This document shows, one piece after another, positions 8,073-17,695 of a stretch of 64,000 bases of DNA. A program made the translations under genes and the position numbers. The first letter of the stretch is position 1; each line of letters opens with the position of its first letter. Where the stretch lies: NCBI RefSeq assembly GCF_030295995.1, contig NZ_AP027365.1:3070066-3134065 (forward strand), read 5' to 3'. The DNA is from Thalassotalea hakodatensis (GTDB taxonomy: Bacteria; Pseudomonadota; Gammaproteobacteria; Enterobacterales; Alteromonadaceae). The notes beneath the pieces were generated by a model. The model was not told where the DNA came from. It saw only the letters and a program-made list of their open reading frames with translations, and ran no database searches.

Positions 8073-10199
8073 TCAACAAATTAAATTATGCAATAAGATC
8101 TGTAACTGTTGTTGAATTTGCTTTTTACCCGAAAATGAAAACACTTTGCTAATATTAGCATCACTCTGTTGCTGTAAAAGTTTAACAACCATAAAATCTA
8201 AGGCGATTTCAGCGTTAGAAAACAACGTGCCTATTATAATATCTTCTGCTGCTACCTTATCATTAGTCAAATAATGCAACGTCCAAAGTTGCAAGCTAAA
8301 AGCACTTTGTAAAAATTGCATTTTTTTATCGGTAAATGCTTTAACAACAAGATTATCAGTTGATGTTAAAGGGGGTAACCATCGTGACTTTCCAGTGCGC
8401 ATTAACTGTCGAATTAATGATGCTGGTAGCTTTTGAAATACACTAGGTAAATAAAAAGCTATTTTTCGATAAAATTGTTCAGCCAAAGCAAGTTCAATTT
8501 GTTTAGCCTCGTCATTTAGGGCTTTTAACATTAACGCGGCATGCTCACCACTCGCTTGTACTTTTGACAGACCAAGATTAACAATAGTAAACCCATTTTT
8601 TTGCCAAAACGACACAATCGCTTGATTTGCAGAAAAACTGGTTGATACAAAATCAACAGATAATTGTTTTGCTTCTGTGGCTACAAAACTAAGAAGTTTA
8701 CTTCCAACGCCTAATTGTTGCATACCCTCGGGAACAGCAATTCTATTTATGCGCCAATATCGATACTTAAAGGCGTTTTCAACCGATAGATGTCTGAGTA
8801 AATATTGCGGAATAAATTGGTTAGTCAATTGCTTTTCATGGTTGATCACCGAAGCAACGTCGTCATTGCTGGCATTGCCTTCTTCAACGATCAACGCTAC
8901 TGCGTTCACTGAACAGTTTTCTGTTTGATAGCCTATAACAATTCGTACCGCTTCATTGTCGAGCAGTAATTTTAAATCAGACGGCGTGGTTTTATAATGC
9001 GCGTTCATGAGCACGGCAAATATTTGTGTCAGTAAGGCATTATCTCTAATTAATTCATTTTTATTCACAAATCGAAACCGTTGTGCCGATGCGTTATGCT
9101 TTATTAGTAAAGGCTCGTGGTGGCAATCAAACAAAAAGGTAGCATAAATGAGCGTTTCTAATGGATCATTTTCACGCCAACGGATCGGCTGCTGAATATG
9201 TATTGCGCGATACTGGGGGGATATGTTAGCTAATAAACGCTGAAACTTAATGGCAAATCCTCTACCTGCTCCTTCATAACCATGTTGTGTTGATGAAAAC
9301 ACAATGCGTTTAAAGTGTTCAGCAACCGTTGATAATAAATGTACCGGAATTGCCGCTGCTTCATCAACAAGCAATAATTGACATGTCGGTTTAGTTTCGA
9401 GTAACACATCTATTGGAATAAATCTTACAACATGTTGTTGAAATATAAACTTATCTTTCGTCAATGTACCTTGTGGACAATGTAATGAAAGTTGCTGAAA
9501 AAACACGGTAATTGCATTTATGGTTGGTGCACAAATAATAATGGTGGTTGGTGGTTGAGTTGTTTGCAATAAAAGGTGAGCACTTGCCAACGCTAGCGCG
9601 GTTGATTTTCCACGACCTCTATCAGCGGTGAGTACTAACGGACGATTTCTATGACCTGATGCAACACGTAAAATACTGTCGACGGCGTGTTGTTGCTCCA
9701 AGGTAACACACCCGTGTTTAAGTGCTGTAGATTGCTTTTCAAGTGCGCTTTTTTTTACTGTGTCAACTTTTGGTAACATTGTAGGAGTTAACTGAACAAC
9801 GTCAGGATCTAGAGTGAAATGATCGATAATACGTTGCATAAAAAGACTCGTTTTACACGTGCTTGGTTTTAGCCATAGCAGCACCCCTCCCGCTTTTATA
9901 GTCCCTGATAACGCAGCAAACGCATCGGGATGAAAATCAGGTTCAGCAAAAATCACCACGTCATTTTCACGGCCCAATTGATGTCGATAATTTTTAATGT
10001 TCCCAGTTAAATACGATTGGGACTCTCCCCACAAAAAAACTTCACCGTCGTGCTCATCATAATAATTATAAAATATTTCCGCTATTTGGTTTTGCCATGA
10101 TAAATCACCCTCTGCAATAATCAGTCGTCGTTCATATGCAGCTAAAATATCAGGCTGCCATGATGATAACCATTGAAATACCTCGTCAGTAGAATGCAC
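8073..10199 (-). CDS. tmcA: tRNA(Met) cytidine acetyltransferase TmcA
   Basis: 708 residues. TmcA makes N4-acetylcytidine at the wobble base of elongator tRNA-Met using acetyl-CoA and ATP. An N-terminal DUF1726-like domain is followed by a helicase-type ATPase with Walker A TADRGRGKST at 191-200 and a DEAA box (LLVDEAAAIP), then a GNAT acetyltransferase domain with the acetyl-CoA loop QLGVGSKLL near residue 500, and a tRNA-binding C-terminal tail. The length is close to the E. coli enzyme (about 670). The start is GTG at 10199; stop codons lie just upstream in frame and no ATG is available nearby. It stands alone, upstream of and divergent from the nap operon. Confidence 0.93.
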   Translation of the reverse strand: MHSTDEVFQWLSSWQPDILAAYERRLIIAEGDLSWQNQIAEIFYNYYDEHDGEVFLWGESQSYLTGNIKNYRHQLGRENDVVIFAEPDFHPDAFAALSGTIKAGGVLLWLKPSTCKTSLFMQRIIDHFTLDPDVVQLTPTMLPKVDTVKKSALEKQSTALKHGCVTLEQQHAVDSILRVASGHRNRPLVLTADRGRGKSTALALASAHLLLQTTQPPTTIIICAPTINAITVFFQQLSLHCPQGTLTKDKFIFQQHVVRFIPIDVLLETKPTCQLLLVDEAAAIPVHLLSTVAEHFKRIVFSSTQHGYEGAGRGFAIKFQRLLANISPQYRAIHIQQPIRWRENDPLETLIYATFLFDCHHEPLLIKHNASAQRFRFVNKNELIRDNALLTQIFAVLMNAHYKTTPSDLKLLLDNEAVRIVIGYQTENCSVNAVALIVEEGNASNDDVASVINHEKQLTNQFIPQYLLRHLSVENAFKYRYWRINRIAVPEGMQQLGVGSKLLSFVATEAKQLSVDFVSTSFSANQAIVSFWQKNGFTIVNLGLSKVQASGEHAALMLKALNDEAKQIELALAEQFYRKIAFYLPSVFQKLPASLIRQLMRTGKSRWLPPLTSTDNLVVKAFTDKKMQFLQSAFSLQLWTLHYLTNDKVAAEDIIIGTLFSNAEIALDFMVVKLLQQQSDANISKVFSFSGKKQIQQQLQILLHNLIC

Positions 10200-10307
10200 A
10201 ACTATTACTCAATACTCTGTAAATAAGTAGCTGGCTATCATACCAAGCAAGCTTCAAATTCTAAACTATACTGAAAAAATATTCTCGTTACGGATAAATA
10301 ATAAACA

Positions 10308-10321
10308 TTGATACAGATCAA
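10308..10321. promoter_or_regulatory. FNR box of the nap promoter
   Basis: TTGATACAGATCAA is a perfect FNR palindrome (TTGAT-N4-ATCAA). A CATAAT -10-like hexamer at 10343-10348 would place transcription start near 10355, putting the box at about -41, the class II activator position. napE starts at 10377. Oxygen-limited activation of napEDABC is therefore expected. Confidence 0.82.
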
Positions 10322-10376
10322 TATGTTTTATCTGATAACAAACATAATAGGCATAAATACATATAAGGATAGAAGC

Positions 10377-10538
10377 ATGGAACAAAATATATCCTCAGAG
10401 AAACAGCGTAAATACGAAAAGAATACCTTCCTTTTTCTTGCGGTATTTTTAGCGCCAATCTTATCAGTCATTATCGTTGGTGGGTTCGGTTTTATCGTCT
10501 GGATATCACAGATGTTGTTTGGCCCACCTACTTCTTAA
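10377..10538 (+). CDS. napE: Periplasmic nitrate reductase small membrane protein NapE
   Basis: 53 residues with one membrane helix (FLFLAVFLAPILSVIIVGGF) and the NapE/TorE-type ending WISQMLFGPPTS. NapE is a small inner membrane protein of unknown exact function found at the head of nap operons. The ATG at 10377 has AAGGAT 6 bases upstream; an in-frame TTG at 10308 lies inside the FNR box and is not a real start. It is the first gene of napEDABC, with 74 bp to napD. Confidence 0.88.
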   Translation: MEQNISSEKQRKYEKNTFLFLAVFLAPILSVIIVGGFGFIVWISQMLFGPPTS

Positions 10539-10612
10539 GAACGTTTAACGGGTAGATAGTAACAATCATCAACCGTGGAAGGTTACGAGAAGAAAGTTTA
10601 AACGTTTACCGC

Positions 10613-10915
10613 ATGAGATTTCTTATGAAAGCAACAAACAGCAAACAAACAAATGATGGTTGTACAGAATCAACCGAATACCATGTCGCCAGTTTTGTGG
10701 CACATATTACTCCACAACAAACAAATGCGTTCAGCCAAGAAATTGAAGCGCAACATGGCGCACAAGTCCACGCAGTTAGTAACGATGGCAAAGTTGTTTT
10801 TACTATTGAAGCTCAACACCAAAAACACATTGCGTTTGTTGTTGAACAGTTCAGAAATTTTATCGGGCTTTACAGTTTATCGCCCGTTTATCATCAATTT
10901 TTAACCGAAGAATAA
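10613..10915 (+). CDS. napD: NapA signal-peptide chaperone NapD
   Basis: 100 residues of the NapD family, which binds the Tat signal peptide of NapA and holds it back until the molybdenum cofactor is inserted. The conserved core EYHVASFVAHITPQ...GAQVHAVSNDGKVVFTIEA fits the ferredoxin-like fold of NapD. The start is uncertain: ATG at 10613 or at 10625 (MKATNSKQ), neither with a strong ribosome site; the shorter form is nearer the usual 85-95 residues. The gene lies between napE and napA, 9 bp before napA. Confidence 0.88.
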   Translation: MRFLMKATNSKQTNDGCTESTEYHVASFVAHITPQQTNAFSQEIEAQHGAQVHAVSNDGKVVFTIEAQHQKHIAFVVEQFRNFIGLYSLSPVYHQFLTEE

Positions 10916-10924
10916 GGTGACAAA

Positions 10925-13423
10925 ATGAATATTAATCGCCGAGAATTTATTAAAGCTAATGCTGTAGCCGCTGCTGCTGCCGTTGCAGGTGTATCGGTGC
11001 CAGCATCGGCGTCAAACTTGATCACCAGCAGTGATTTAACCAAATTAAAATGGGATAAAGCCCCTTGTCGGTTTTGTGGTACAGGATGTAGTGTCAACGT
11101 TGGGGTCATGGACGGTAAAGTGGTTGCGACTCATGGTGATATTAAATCACCAGTTAACCGCGGTTTAAACTGCATTAAAGGATATTTTTTATCGAAAATT
11201 ATGTATGGCAAAGATCGCTTAACAACCCCCTTGCTGCGTATGAAAGATGGCAAGTTCGATAAAAATGGTGATTTTGCACCTATCACTTGGGATCAAGCGT
11301 TTGACATTATGGCAGAAAAAGCAAAACAAACGCTTAAAAAAGTAGGTCCTACAGGTATTGGCATGTTTGGTTCTGGCCAGTGGACCGTATTCGAAGGATA
11401 TGCTGCCTCTAAATTATTTAAAGCGGGTTTTAGAAGTAACAATATTGACCCAAATGCGAGACATTGCATGGCCTCAGCCGTTGGCGGCTTTATGCGAACA
11501 TTCGGTATTGATGAACCAATGGGCTGTTATGATGATATTGAAGCAACCGACGCAATGGTGCTTTGGGGCTCTAATATGGCAGAAATGCATCCTATTTTAT
11601 GGACAAGAATCACAGACCGCCGTTTAAGTGCCCCCCATGTGAAGGTAGCCGTGCTTTCTACCTTCCAGCACCGTAGTTCTGATCTTGCTGATAACAGTAT
11701 GATCTTCACCCCACAAACTGATTTAGCCATTTTAAATTTTATCGCTAATTACATCATTACTACTGACCGTGTTAATAAAGACTTTGTCAATAAACATACT
11801 AATTTTCGTATGGGTAACACTGATATTGGCTATGGCTTACGCGAGGATCATCCTTTACAAAAACGTGCGAAGAATAGCGGTTCAAATGCTGGTGGTTCGA
11901 AAGCAATTAACTTCAAAGAATATGCTGAATTTGTGAGTACTTATACCGCAGAGTATACTTCTCAACTGTCTGGTGTCCCTATTGCAAACTTAGAGGCATT
12001 AGCAGAATTGTATGCCGATCCTAACACTAAAGTCTGTTCTTTTTGGACCATGGGGTTCAATCAGCATACCCGCGGTGTATGGGCAAACAACCTTGTGTAT
12101 AACATTCACTTATTAACCGGAAAAATATCAACCCCTGGCAATAGTCCGTTCTCATTAACAGGTCAACCTTCAGCATGTGGAACAGCGAGAGAAGTAGGTA
12201 CGTTTTCACATCGTTTACCCGCGGATATGGTTGTTAGCAACGATAAGCATAGAGCGTTTGCTGAAGACAAATGGAAGCTTCCTAAAGGCACAATACCAGC
12301 AAAACCCGGCTACCACGCTGTAGTGCAAAATCGCATGCTTAAAGATGGCAAACTCAATTTCTATTGGGTGCAGTGTAACAATAATATGCAAGCCGCAGCG
12401 AATATGAATGAGGAAGGTTATCCTGGTTATCGTCATCCAGATAATTTCATTGTGGTGTCTGATCCATACCCTACCGTAACCGCACAAGCAGGTGATTTAA
12501 TTTTGCCTACAGCTATGTGGGTAGAAAAAGAAGGTGTGTATGGTAATGCAGAACGAAGAACACAAGCATGGTATCAAATGGTTGAAGCGCCACAGGGGGC
12601 TAAATCAGATCTTTGGCAATTAGTCGAATTTTCGAAGCGTTTCGCTATTGAAGAAGTGTGGCCACAAGAATTACTGGATAAAAACCCTTCATACAAAGGT
12701 AAATCGATGTATGAAGTGCTCTTTGAAAATGGTCAAGTAAACAAATTTTCAATCAACCAAGTACCAACAGACAGACTGAATGATGAAGCTCGCCACTTTG
12801 GTTTTTATATCCAAAAAGGCTTGTTCGAAGAATATGCCAGTTTTGGTCGAGGAAAGGCTCATGATTTAGCGTATTACGATCGTTATCATGAAGAACGTGG
12901 GCTTCGTTGGCCCGTCGTTGATGGTAAAGAAACTCGCTGGCGTTTCAAAGAAGGTTCAGACCCTTATGTAACCCCTGGCAGTGACTTTGAATTTTATGGC
13001 AAGCCTGACGGTAAAGCGGTAATTTTTGCCCTACCTTATGAGCCGCCAGCAGAAGTGCCAGACGCACATTACGATTTGTGGTTATCAACGGGCCGTGTAT
13101 TAGAGCATTGGCATTCAGGCTCAATGACACAGCGTGTACCTGAGCTTTATAAAGCAATGCCTGACGCGCTCGTTTATATGCACCCAGATGACGCTAAAAT
13201 GCGAAAAATGCGACGTGGTGATTTAGTAAAAATACAATCCCGCCGCGGTGAAGTTCAAACCCGTGTAGAAACCAGAGGGCGCAATAAGCCGCCTAAAGGC
13301 TTGGTTTACATGCCGTGGTTTGATGCCAGCAGATTAGTCAATAAAGTGACCTTAGATGCAACAGATCCACTTTCGAAGCAGACAGACTTTAAAAAGTGTG
13401 CTGTCAGAATCGTCAAAGCTTAG
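10925..13423 (+). CDS. napA: Periplasmic nitrate reductase catalytic subunit NapA
   Basis: 832 residues. NapA reduces nitrate to nitrite in the periplasm using a bis-MGD molybdenum centre and one 4Fe-4S cluster. The N-terminus has a Tat motif ([10 protein letters not shown]) and an Ala-rich signal region to about residue 29. The cluster cysteines are C48, C51, C55 and C83 (CRFCGTGC...GLNC), and the molybdenum ligand is C181 in ARHCMASAV. Length and spacing agree with E. coli NapA (828). A ribosome site TAAGGTG lies 7 bases ahead of ATG. NapD upstream and NapB/NapC downstream supply the chaperone and the electron path. Confidence 0.97.
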   Translation: MNINRREFIKANAVAAAAAVAGVSVPASASNLITSSDLTKLKWDKAPCRFCGTGCSVNVGVMDGKVVATHGDIKSPVNRGLNCIKGYFLSKIMYGKDRLTTPLLRMKDGKFDKNGDFAPITWDQAFDIMAEKAKQTLKKVGPTGIGMFGSGQWTVFEGYAASKLFKAGFRSNNIDPNARHCMASAVGGFMRTFGIDEPMGCYDDIEATDAMVLWGSNMAEMHPILWTRITDRRLSAPHVKVAVLSTFQHRSSDLADNSMIFTPQTDLAILNFIANYIITTDRVNKDFVNKHTNFRMGNTDIGYGLREDHPLQKRAKNSGSNAGGSKAINFKEYAEFVSTYTAEYTSQLSGVPIANLEALAELYADPNTKVCSFWTMGFNQHTRGVWANNLVYNIHLLTGKISTPGNSPFSLTGQPSACGTAREVGTFSHRLPADMVVSNDKHRAFAEDKWKLPKGTIPAKPGYHAVVQNRMLKDGKLNFYWVQCNNNMQAAANMNEEGYPGYRHPDNFIVVSDPYPTVTAQAGDLILPTAMWVEKEGVYGNAERRTQAWYQMVEAPQGAKSDLWQLVEFSKRFAIEEVWPQELLDKNPSYKGKSMYEVLFENGQVNKFSINQVPTDRLNDEARHFGFYIQKGLFEEYASFGRGKAHDLAYYDRYHEERGLRWPVVDGKETRWRFKEGSDPYVTPGSDFEFYGKPDGKAVIFALPYEPPAEVPDAHYDLWLSTGRVLEHWHSGSMTQRVPELYKAMPDALVYMHPDDAKMRKMRRGDLVKIQSRRGEVQTRVETRGRNKPPKGLVYMPWFDASRLVNKVTLDATDPLSKQTDFKKCAVRIVKA

Positions 13424-13432
13424 GAGGATGTT

Positions 13433-13903
13433 ATGAACAAAACAATGCAATATACCTATTCCACACTTTTGTCACTTTTGTTAATCACAACTACTGTTGC
13501 AGCTTTTGATGATGTTGCCACGTTAAGAAAAGGGAAAGCGTTAGATCAGCAATCCCCCTCTTCACCCATTGCCAATGTCATGAACAATGATATAAAGCAA
13601 GCCAGAAATTATCCTATGCAGCCGCCAGTGATCCCACATAAAACGCGTAACTATGAGGTGAACTTAAATACCAACAAGTGCATGTCGTGCCATAGTAGGA
13701 AGCGCACAGAAGAATCTCAAGCCCCCATGGTAAGTGTTACTCACTATATGGACAGAGACGGCAATTTTCTCGCAGAGATATCGCCAAGACGCTATTTTTG
13801 CAATCAATGCCATGCCACGCAAACTGATGCAAAACCCTTGGTTGATAATACTTTCATTGATATGCATAGCTTAATGAAAACGAAACAAAAAAGTGAAAAT
13901 TAG
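13433..13903 (+). CDS. napB: Diheme cytochrome c subunit NapB
   Basis: 156 residues. A signal peptide of about 24 residues ends at TVAA. Two c-type heme motifs, CMSCH at 83-87 and CNQCH at 123-127, fit the diheme NapB that passes electrons from NapC to NapA. The further His residues (VIPHKTR, VTHYMD) are candidates for the distal heme ligands. A consensus AGGAGG precedes the ATG. It lies 9 bp after napA and 6 bp before napC. Confidence 0.95.
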   Translation: MNKTMQYTYSTLLSLLLITTTVAAFDDVATLRKGKALDQQSPSSPIANVMNNDIKQARNYPMQPPVIPHKTRNYEVNLNTNKCMSCHSRKRTEESQAPMVSVTHYMDRDGNFLAEISPRRYFCNQCHATQTDAKPLVDNTFIDMHSLMKTKQKSEN

Positions 13904-13909
13904 GAGTGT

Positions 13910-14500
13910 ATGATGAAAAAAATCATTAGCATTGGCTGGCAAACGCTCAAAAAGCCCAGTGCATACTTTAGTTTAGGCTTTCTCGTTATTGGTGGCTTTA
14001 TCATGGGCATTATCTTCTGGGGTGGTTTTAATACCGCATTAGAAGCAACGAATACGGAACAATTTTGTATTTCTTGCCACGAAATGGAAAATAATGTTTA
14101 TGAAGAAATGAAAACAACTATTCATTTCTCGAATCGTTCAGGGGTACGTGCAACCTGCCCAGATTGCCATGTTCCACATAAATGGACAGATAAAATAGCC
14201 AGAAAGATGCAAGCATCGAAAGAAGTGTGGGGAAAAATATTCGGCACAATAAACACCCGAGAAAAATTTCTCGCACATCGCCGACGTTTGGCGCAAAATG
14301 AATGGACACGCCTAAAAGCGAATGATTCTCTAGAGTGCCGAAATTGCCATAACTTTGATTACATGGACTTTACCGCGCAAAGTGGCAGAGCTGCTCAACA
14401 ACATTCAACCTCACTTGCTAGCGGTGATAAAACCTGTATTGACTGTCATAAAGGTATTGCTCATCAGTTGCCCGACATGAAAGGCGTAGAAGGCTGGTAA
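13910..14500 (+). CDS. napC: Tetraheme quinol dehydrogenase NapC
   Basis: 196 residues of the NapC/NirT family. One N-terminal membrane helix (about 20-40, [19 protein letters not shown]) anchors a periplasmic domain with four heme motifs: CISCH 53-57, CPDCH 83-87, CRNCH 143-147, CIDCH 176-180. It oxidises menaquinol or ubiquinol and feeds NapB. Two ATGs occur at 13910 and 13913, both served by TAGGAG. No napF, napG or napH is present here, so NapC should be the only quinol link in this operon. Confidence 0.95.
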   Translation: MMKKIISIGWQTLKKPSAYFSLGFLVIGGFIMGIIFWGGFNTALEATNTEQFCISCHEMENNVYEEMKTTIHFSNRSGVRATCPDCHVPHKWTDKIARKMQASKEVWGKIFGTINTREKFLAHRRRLAQNEWTRLKANDSLECRNCHNFDYMDFTAQSGRAAQQHSTSLASGDKTCIDCHKGIAHQLPDMKGVEGW

Positions 14501-14526
14501 AGTTAACAACCACTTTTTAATACTTG

Positions 14527-14556
14527 GCACTACTGTAATTTTTCAGTGGTGCTTTC
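14527..14556 (+). terminator. Probable nap operon terminator
   Basis: GCACTACTG (14527-14535) pairs with CAGTGGTGC (14544-14552), with one G-U pair and a T-rich loop, and is followed by a short TTT run. It lies 26 bp after napC. The T-tract is weak. Confidence 0.5.
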
Positions 14557-14707
14557 AGCTCCCTTTCATCAACTATTATTAATCGTCAATTAAAACATTT
14601 TTTACGCTGAAAGTTTGACCGATAAAGTTTCCTTGCCTATGTTCACATTATTAGGATGAAAACTACGAAAGTGATATTCGTTATTCGCATGAACTAGGTA
14701 TAAAAAC

Positions 14708-14878
14708 ATGACTTATGACAAACACGACGATGCGCACAATCAACAACTTAACAATGATGAGCCCGATGTGCATTCTTTACCTACAGCAGAAAACAACGCC
14801 AAAGTAAGACGGAAAATTGATGATTTGTTGGAGCAGAAACGTTTAAAAGACTTACTTGACGATTGGGATTCATCATAA
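14708..14878 (+). CDS. Small charged protein, PA3496-like
   Basis: 56 residues starting MTYDKHDDAHNQQL and ending KRLKDLLDDWDSS. The middle AKVRRKIDDLLEQKRLKDLL is a charged helix that resembles the PA3496 family (described as putative envelope integrity proteins) seen in Pseudomonas and other gammaproteobacteria; this match is from memory. No signal peptide or membrane helix is present. The gene stands alone between napC and pdxH, about 200 bp after the nap terminator. A weak AGG lies about 10 bases upstream of ATG. Confidence 0.6.
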   Translation: MTYDKHDDAHNQQLNNDEPDVHSLPTAENNAKVRRKIDDLLEQKRLKDLLDDWDSS

Positions 14879-15037
14879 TTTTTATATCCTGCTTGTTTAT
14901 CAGCAATAATTATTCTGTATTAACCGTTTAGTTAATAGCATTAATTACATTATGTTTTGCTGTTTCCTCATTCTTTTTCTATAAAACACATATCGTTATT
15001 GATAAAATGGTCAAATTCAAATACTGGAGTTGACTGC

Positions 15038-15691
15038 ATGACCTTTTTAGAGAAGTTACGCTGCCTATTTACATTTGGCCAAGGCGTTGCTTTACCCTTA
15101 CCTGATATAAAACCCAATCAATCCCCTTTTGATTTATTTCAACAATGGTTTGAAGATGCCAATAAATCAGGCATTTTATTGCCAGAAGCGATGTCAGTCA
15201 GTACCGTCAGTGATAGCGGTCAACCCAGTTCGCGCATGGTGTTATTAAAATCATTCAACGAGCAAGGTTTCGTTTTTTATACCAACTACGGCAGTAGAAA
15301 GCACCAAGAATTGCAACACAATGATAAAGTCGCATTGTTATTTCACTGGAATGTACTTCAGCGACAAGTGCGTATAGAAGGCTCTGTTGAAAAAATCACA
15401 CCAGAAGAGTCTACACGCTATTTCCATAGTCGTGACCGAGGTAGCCAAATTGGCGCTTGGGCATCAAAACAAAGCCAAAAACTCAGTCATGACAATGCGA
15501 TCAAGGAACAATTTGAAGCGTATCAACAAAAATTTTCAGGTCAAGAAGTGCCATTACCAGAATTTTGGGGCGGTTTACGCGTTAAGCCACACTACATGGA
15601 GTTTTGGCAAGGGAGAACGAGTCGACTACATGACAGAGTATGTTTTGAAAAGAGTAATAAAAGCTGGCAACAATATAAAATACAGCCTTAA
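15038..15691 (+). CDS. pdxH: Pyridoxamine 5'-phosphate oxidase
   Basis: 217 residues, the length of E. coli PdxH (218). The FMN enzyme oxidises pyridoxine or pyridoxamine phosphate to pyridoxal phosphate, the last step of vitamin B6 synthesis and salvage. Visible family motifs are PSSRMVLLKSFNEQGFVFYTNY (split FMN and substrate site), RQVRIEGSVEK, YFHSRDRGSQIGAWAS and FWQGRTSRLHDR. I chose ATG at 15038, with CTGGAG upstream; the open frame to 14957 would add 27 unrelated residues. The gene appears monocistronic. Confidence 0.95.
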   Translation: MTFLEKLRCLFTFGQGVALPLPDIKPNQSPFDLFQQWFEDANKSGILLPEAMSVSTVSDSGQPSSRMVLLKSFNEQGFVFYTNYGSRKHQELQHNDKVALLFHWNVLQRQVRIEGSVEKITPEESTRYFHSRDRGSQIGAWASKQSQKLSHDNAIKEQFEAYQQKFSGQEVPLPEFWGGLRVKPHYMEFWQGRTSRLHDRVCFEKSNKSWQQYKIQP

Positions 15692-15757
15692 TAACGATAG
15701 ATTGCGATACTTTTTATAATTATGTTAGGGTGAATAAAAGCAGCAAGGATTTAATAC

Positions 15758-16507
15758 GTGAAGAAACTTTTAATTATCTTATTGTTAACGTTTTCAATGA
15801 CGGGTAATGCAGAGTGTATTTTCGTTGAACTTGAACCATTTCCACCCGTTATAAACGATGATGGTTCAGGGATATTACCTGATATGTTAGCAGCCATTGA
15901 AGCCAAAACAGATTTATCTTTCCAGGTCACAATTGCAACCTATGCCCGAGCCAAAAAAGACTTGCATGACGGTAAAGTGAAGTTAATCGGATTAACCCCA
16001 AAAGGCAATGAATCGAAAAGCTTTTATCAAAGCGCAATAGAATTAGACTGGTTTTTTCAAGCGACAGTGGATATTTACGCACAAACCCCACAATACCTTA
16101 ACGAAGAAAACTTAACCACCAACAGCATTGGTACTTTAACGGGGAATGCTGATTTTATGGCAATGGTGACAAACATTTCTAGAGAAAAGTTTATCGAAGT
16201 CAGCAGCCTTGAGCAGTTAGCTAGGTTAATCGTTAAAAATCGCATAAAAGCTGCGATTTTTGAACGCGCATCAATGATGAGTACCATCAACCGCTTAAAA
16301 TTTTCCAACATACATTACAACAAACTAATTACAATTCCTGCAGGTCTTGCCGTTAATAACACTCGCGCAGGTCAAACATTAAAAAAACAGCTTGATAAAG
16401 CCTTATTATCTCTTAACACTCAAGCCTACTTAACGCCATTAAATAATTTTAATCAATTAGCAAATTCTGGCATAGTCACGACCATTTCGGACAAAAAAAA
16501 GCGTTAA
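15758..16507 (+). CDS. Periplasmic solute-binding-like protein
   Basis: 249 residues with a GTG start (AAGGAT 7 bases upstream) and a signal peptide ending near GNA-ECIF. The body resembles the amino-acid-binding (SBP_bac_3) fold: an early FPPVINDDGSGILPDMLAAI segment, the TYARAKKDLHDGKVKLIG lobe, and an IGTLTGNADF/KAAIFERASMM second lobe. Many such orphan proteins in Alteromonadales have no linked permease, and none is linked here. It could be a sensor or binding protein of unknown ligand. Its stop codon lies inside the hairpin of a bidirectional terminator shared with oadB. Confidence 0.75.
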   Translation: MKKLLIILLLTFSMTGNAECIFVELEPFPPVINDDGSGILPDMLAAIEAKTDLSFQVTIATYARAKKDLHDGKVKLIGLTPKGNESKSFYQSAIELDWFFQATVDIYAQTPQYLNEENLTTNSIGTLTGNADFMAMVTNISREKFIEVSSLEQLARLIVKNRIKAAIFERASMMSTINRLKFSNIHYNKLITIPAGLAVNNTRAGQTLKKQLDKALLSLNTQAYLTPLNNFNQLANSGIVTTISDKKKR

Positions 16508-16536
16508 TCGTGATAAACATCGATTAACGCTTTTTC
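16493..16536. terminator. Bidirectional terminator between solute-binding gene and oadB
   Basis: An 11-bp perfect stem AGCGTTAATCG (16500-16510) and CGATTAACGCT (16521-16531) with a 10-base loop is flanked by an A-run on the left and a T-run on the right. It serves both convergent genes; the TAA of the plus-strand gene is in the left arm. Confidence 0.9.
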
Positions 16537-16553
16537 TATTAACTTGTAACTGT

Positions 16554-17687
16554 TTACTGACCAACCAATGCTAATAAAATACCAGCAGCAACCGCAGAGC
16601 CTAACACCCCAGCCACATTTGGCCCCATAGCGTGCATCAATAAAAAATTATGTGGATTAGCTTCTAAACCTACTTTATTAGCTACTCGTGCTGCCATCGG
16701 TACCGCAGACACACCAGCCGCTCCGATTAATGGGTTTACTTGCTCGCTACTTAATTTATTCATCAGTTTCGCCATTAATACCCCAGAAGCTGTACCGATT
16801 GAAAAGGCAACAGCACCTAAACCGAGGATACCTAATGTTTCAACGTTCAAAAACTGATCAGCACTTAATTTAGAACCCACACCTAAGCCTAAGAATATCG
16901 TCACAATATTAATAAGCTCATTTTGCGCAGTTGAACTTAAACGATCAACCACACCACATTCTCGCATTAAGTTACCTAAACAAAACATACCAACTAATGG
17001 CGTAGCCGCAGGTAAAAAGAAAATTGTCATCAACAAGACACCCAACGGAAAGATAACTTTCTCAATTTTGGTTACATGGCGTAACTGTGCCATTTCAATC
17101 TTACGCTCTTTTTCCGTGGTTAAAGCTCTCATGATTGGTGGTTGAATAATTGGTACTAACGCCATATATGAATATGCTGCGACGGCAATTGCACCAAGTA
17201 ATTCTGGTGCTAACTTAGACGCTAAAAAAATGGCCGTTGGGCCATCTGCACCACCAATAATCGCAATGGCAGAAGCATCTTGTAACGTAAATTCGAAGCC
17301 AGGGATCGCATTCAATGCGATAGCACCAAACAATGTAGCAAAAATACCAAATTGTGCTGCAGCCCCTAAGAACAAGGTTTTAGGGTTCGCGATTAGCGCG
17401 CCGAAATCGGTCATTGCACCGACACCCATAAATATTAATAGCGGGAATATACCCGTATCAATACCTGCGTAATACACATAATGTAATAAACCACCTACCT
17501 CAGAAAATCCTGCAACAGGTATGTTAGTCAGTATGGCACCAAACCCCATAGGCACAAGTAGCAGTGGTTCAAAGTTTTTCGCGATAGCGAGAAATAAAAG
17601 CCCACAACCAACAAGCATCATAATAACCTGGCCTAACTCAAAATTTGCTAAGCCTGTTGATAACCATAAAGTATTTAACTGCTCCAT
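16554..17687 (-). CDS. oadB: Oxaloacetate decarboxylase Na+ pump, beta subunit
   Basis: 377 residues of the sodium ion-translocating decarboxylase beta family. It is a polytopic inner membrane protein with about nine helices that decarboxylates carboxybiotin and exports Na+. The conserved [19 protein letters not shown] segment contains the key Asp (D148), and the C-terminal half keeps [16 protein letters not shown] and [20 protein letters not shown]. It is the last gene of oadGAB, 8 bp after oadA. Methylmalonyl-CoA decarboxylase beta subunits are close relatives, but the neighbouring carboxyltransferase fits oxaloacetate. Confidence 0.95.
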   Translation of the reverse strand: MEQLNTLWLSTGLANFELGQVIMMLVGCGLLFLAIAKNFEPLLLVPMGFGAILTNIPVAGFSEVGGLLHYVYYAGIDTGIFPLLIFMGVGAMTDFGALIANPKTLFLGAAAQFGIFATLFGAIALNAIPGFEFTLQDASAIAIIGGADGPTAIFLASKLAPELLGAIAVAAYSYMALVPIIQPPIMRALTTEKERKIEMAQLRHVTKIEKVIFPLGVLLMTIFFLPAATPLVGMFCLGNLMRECGVVDRLSSTAQNELINIVTIFLGLGVGSKLSADQFLNVETLGILGLGAVAFSIGTASGVLMAKLMNKLSSEQVNPLIGAAGVSAVPMAARVANKVGLEANPHNFLLMHAMGPNVAGVLGSAVAAGILLALVGQ

Positions 17688-17695
17688 GTTATCAC

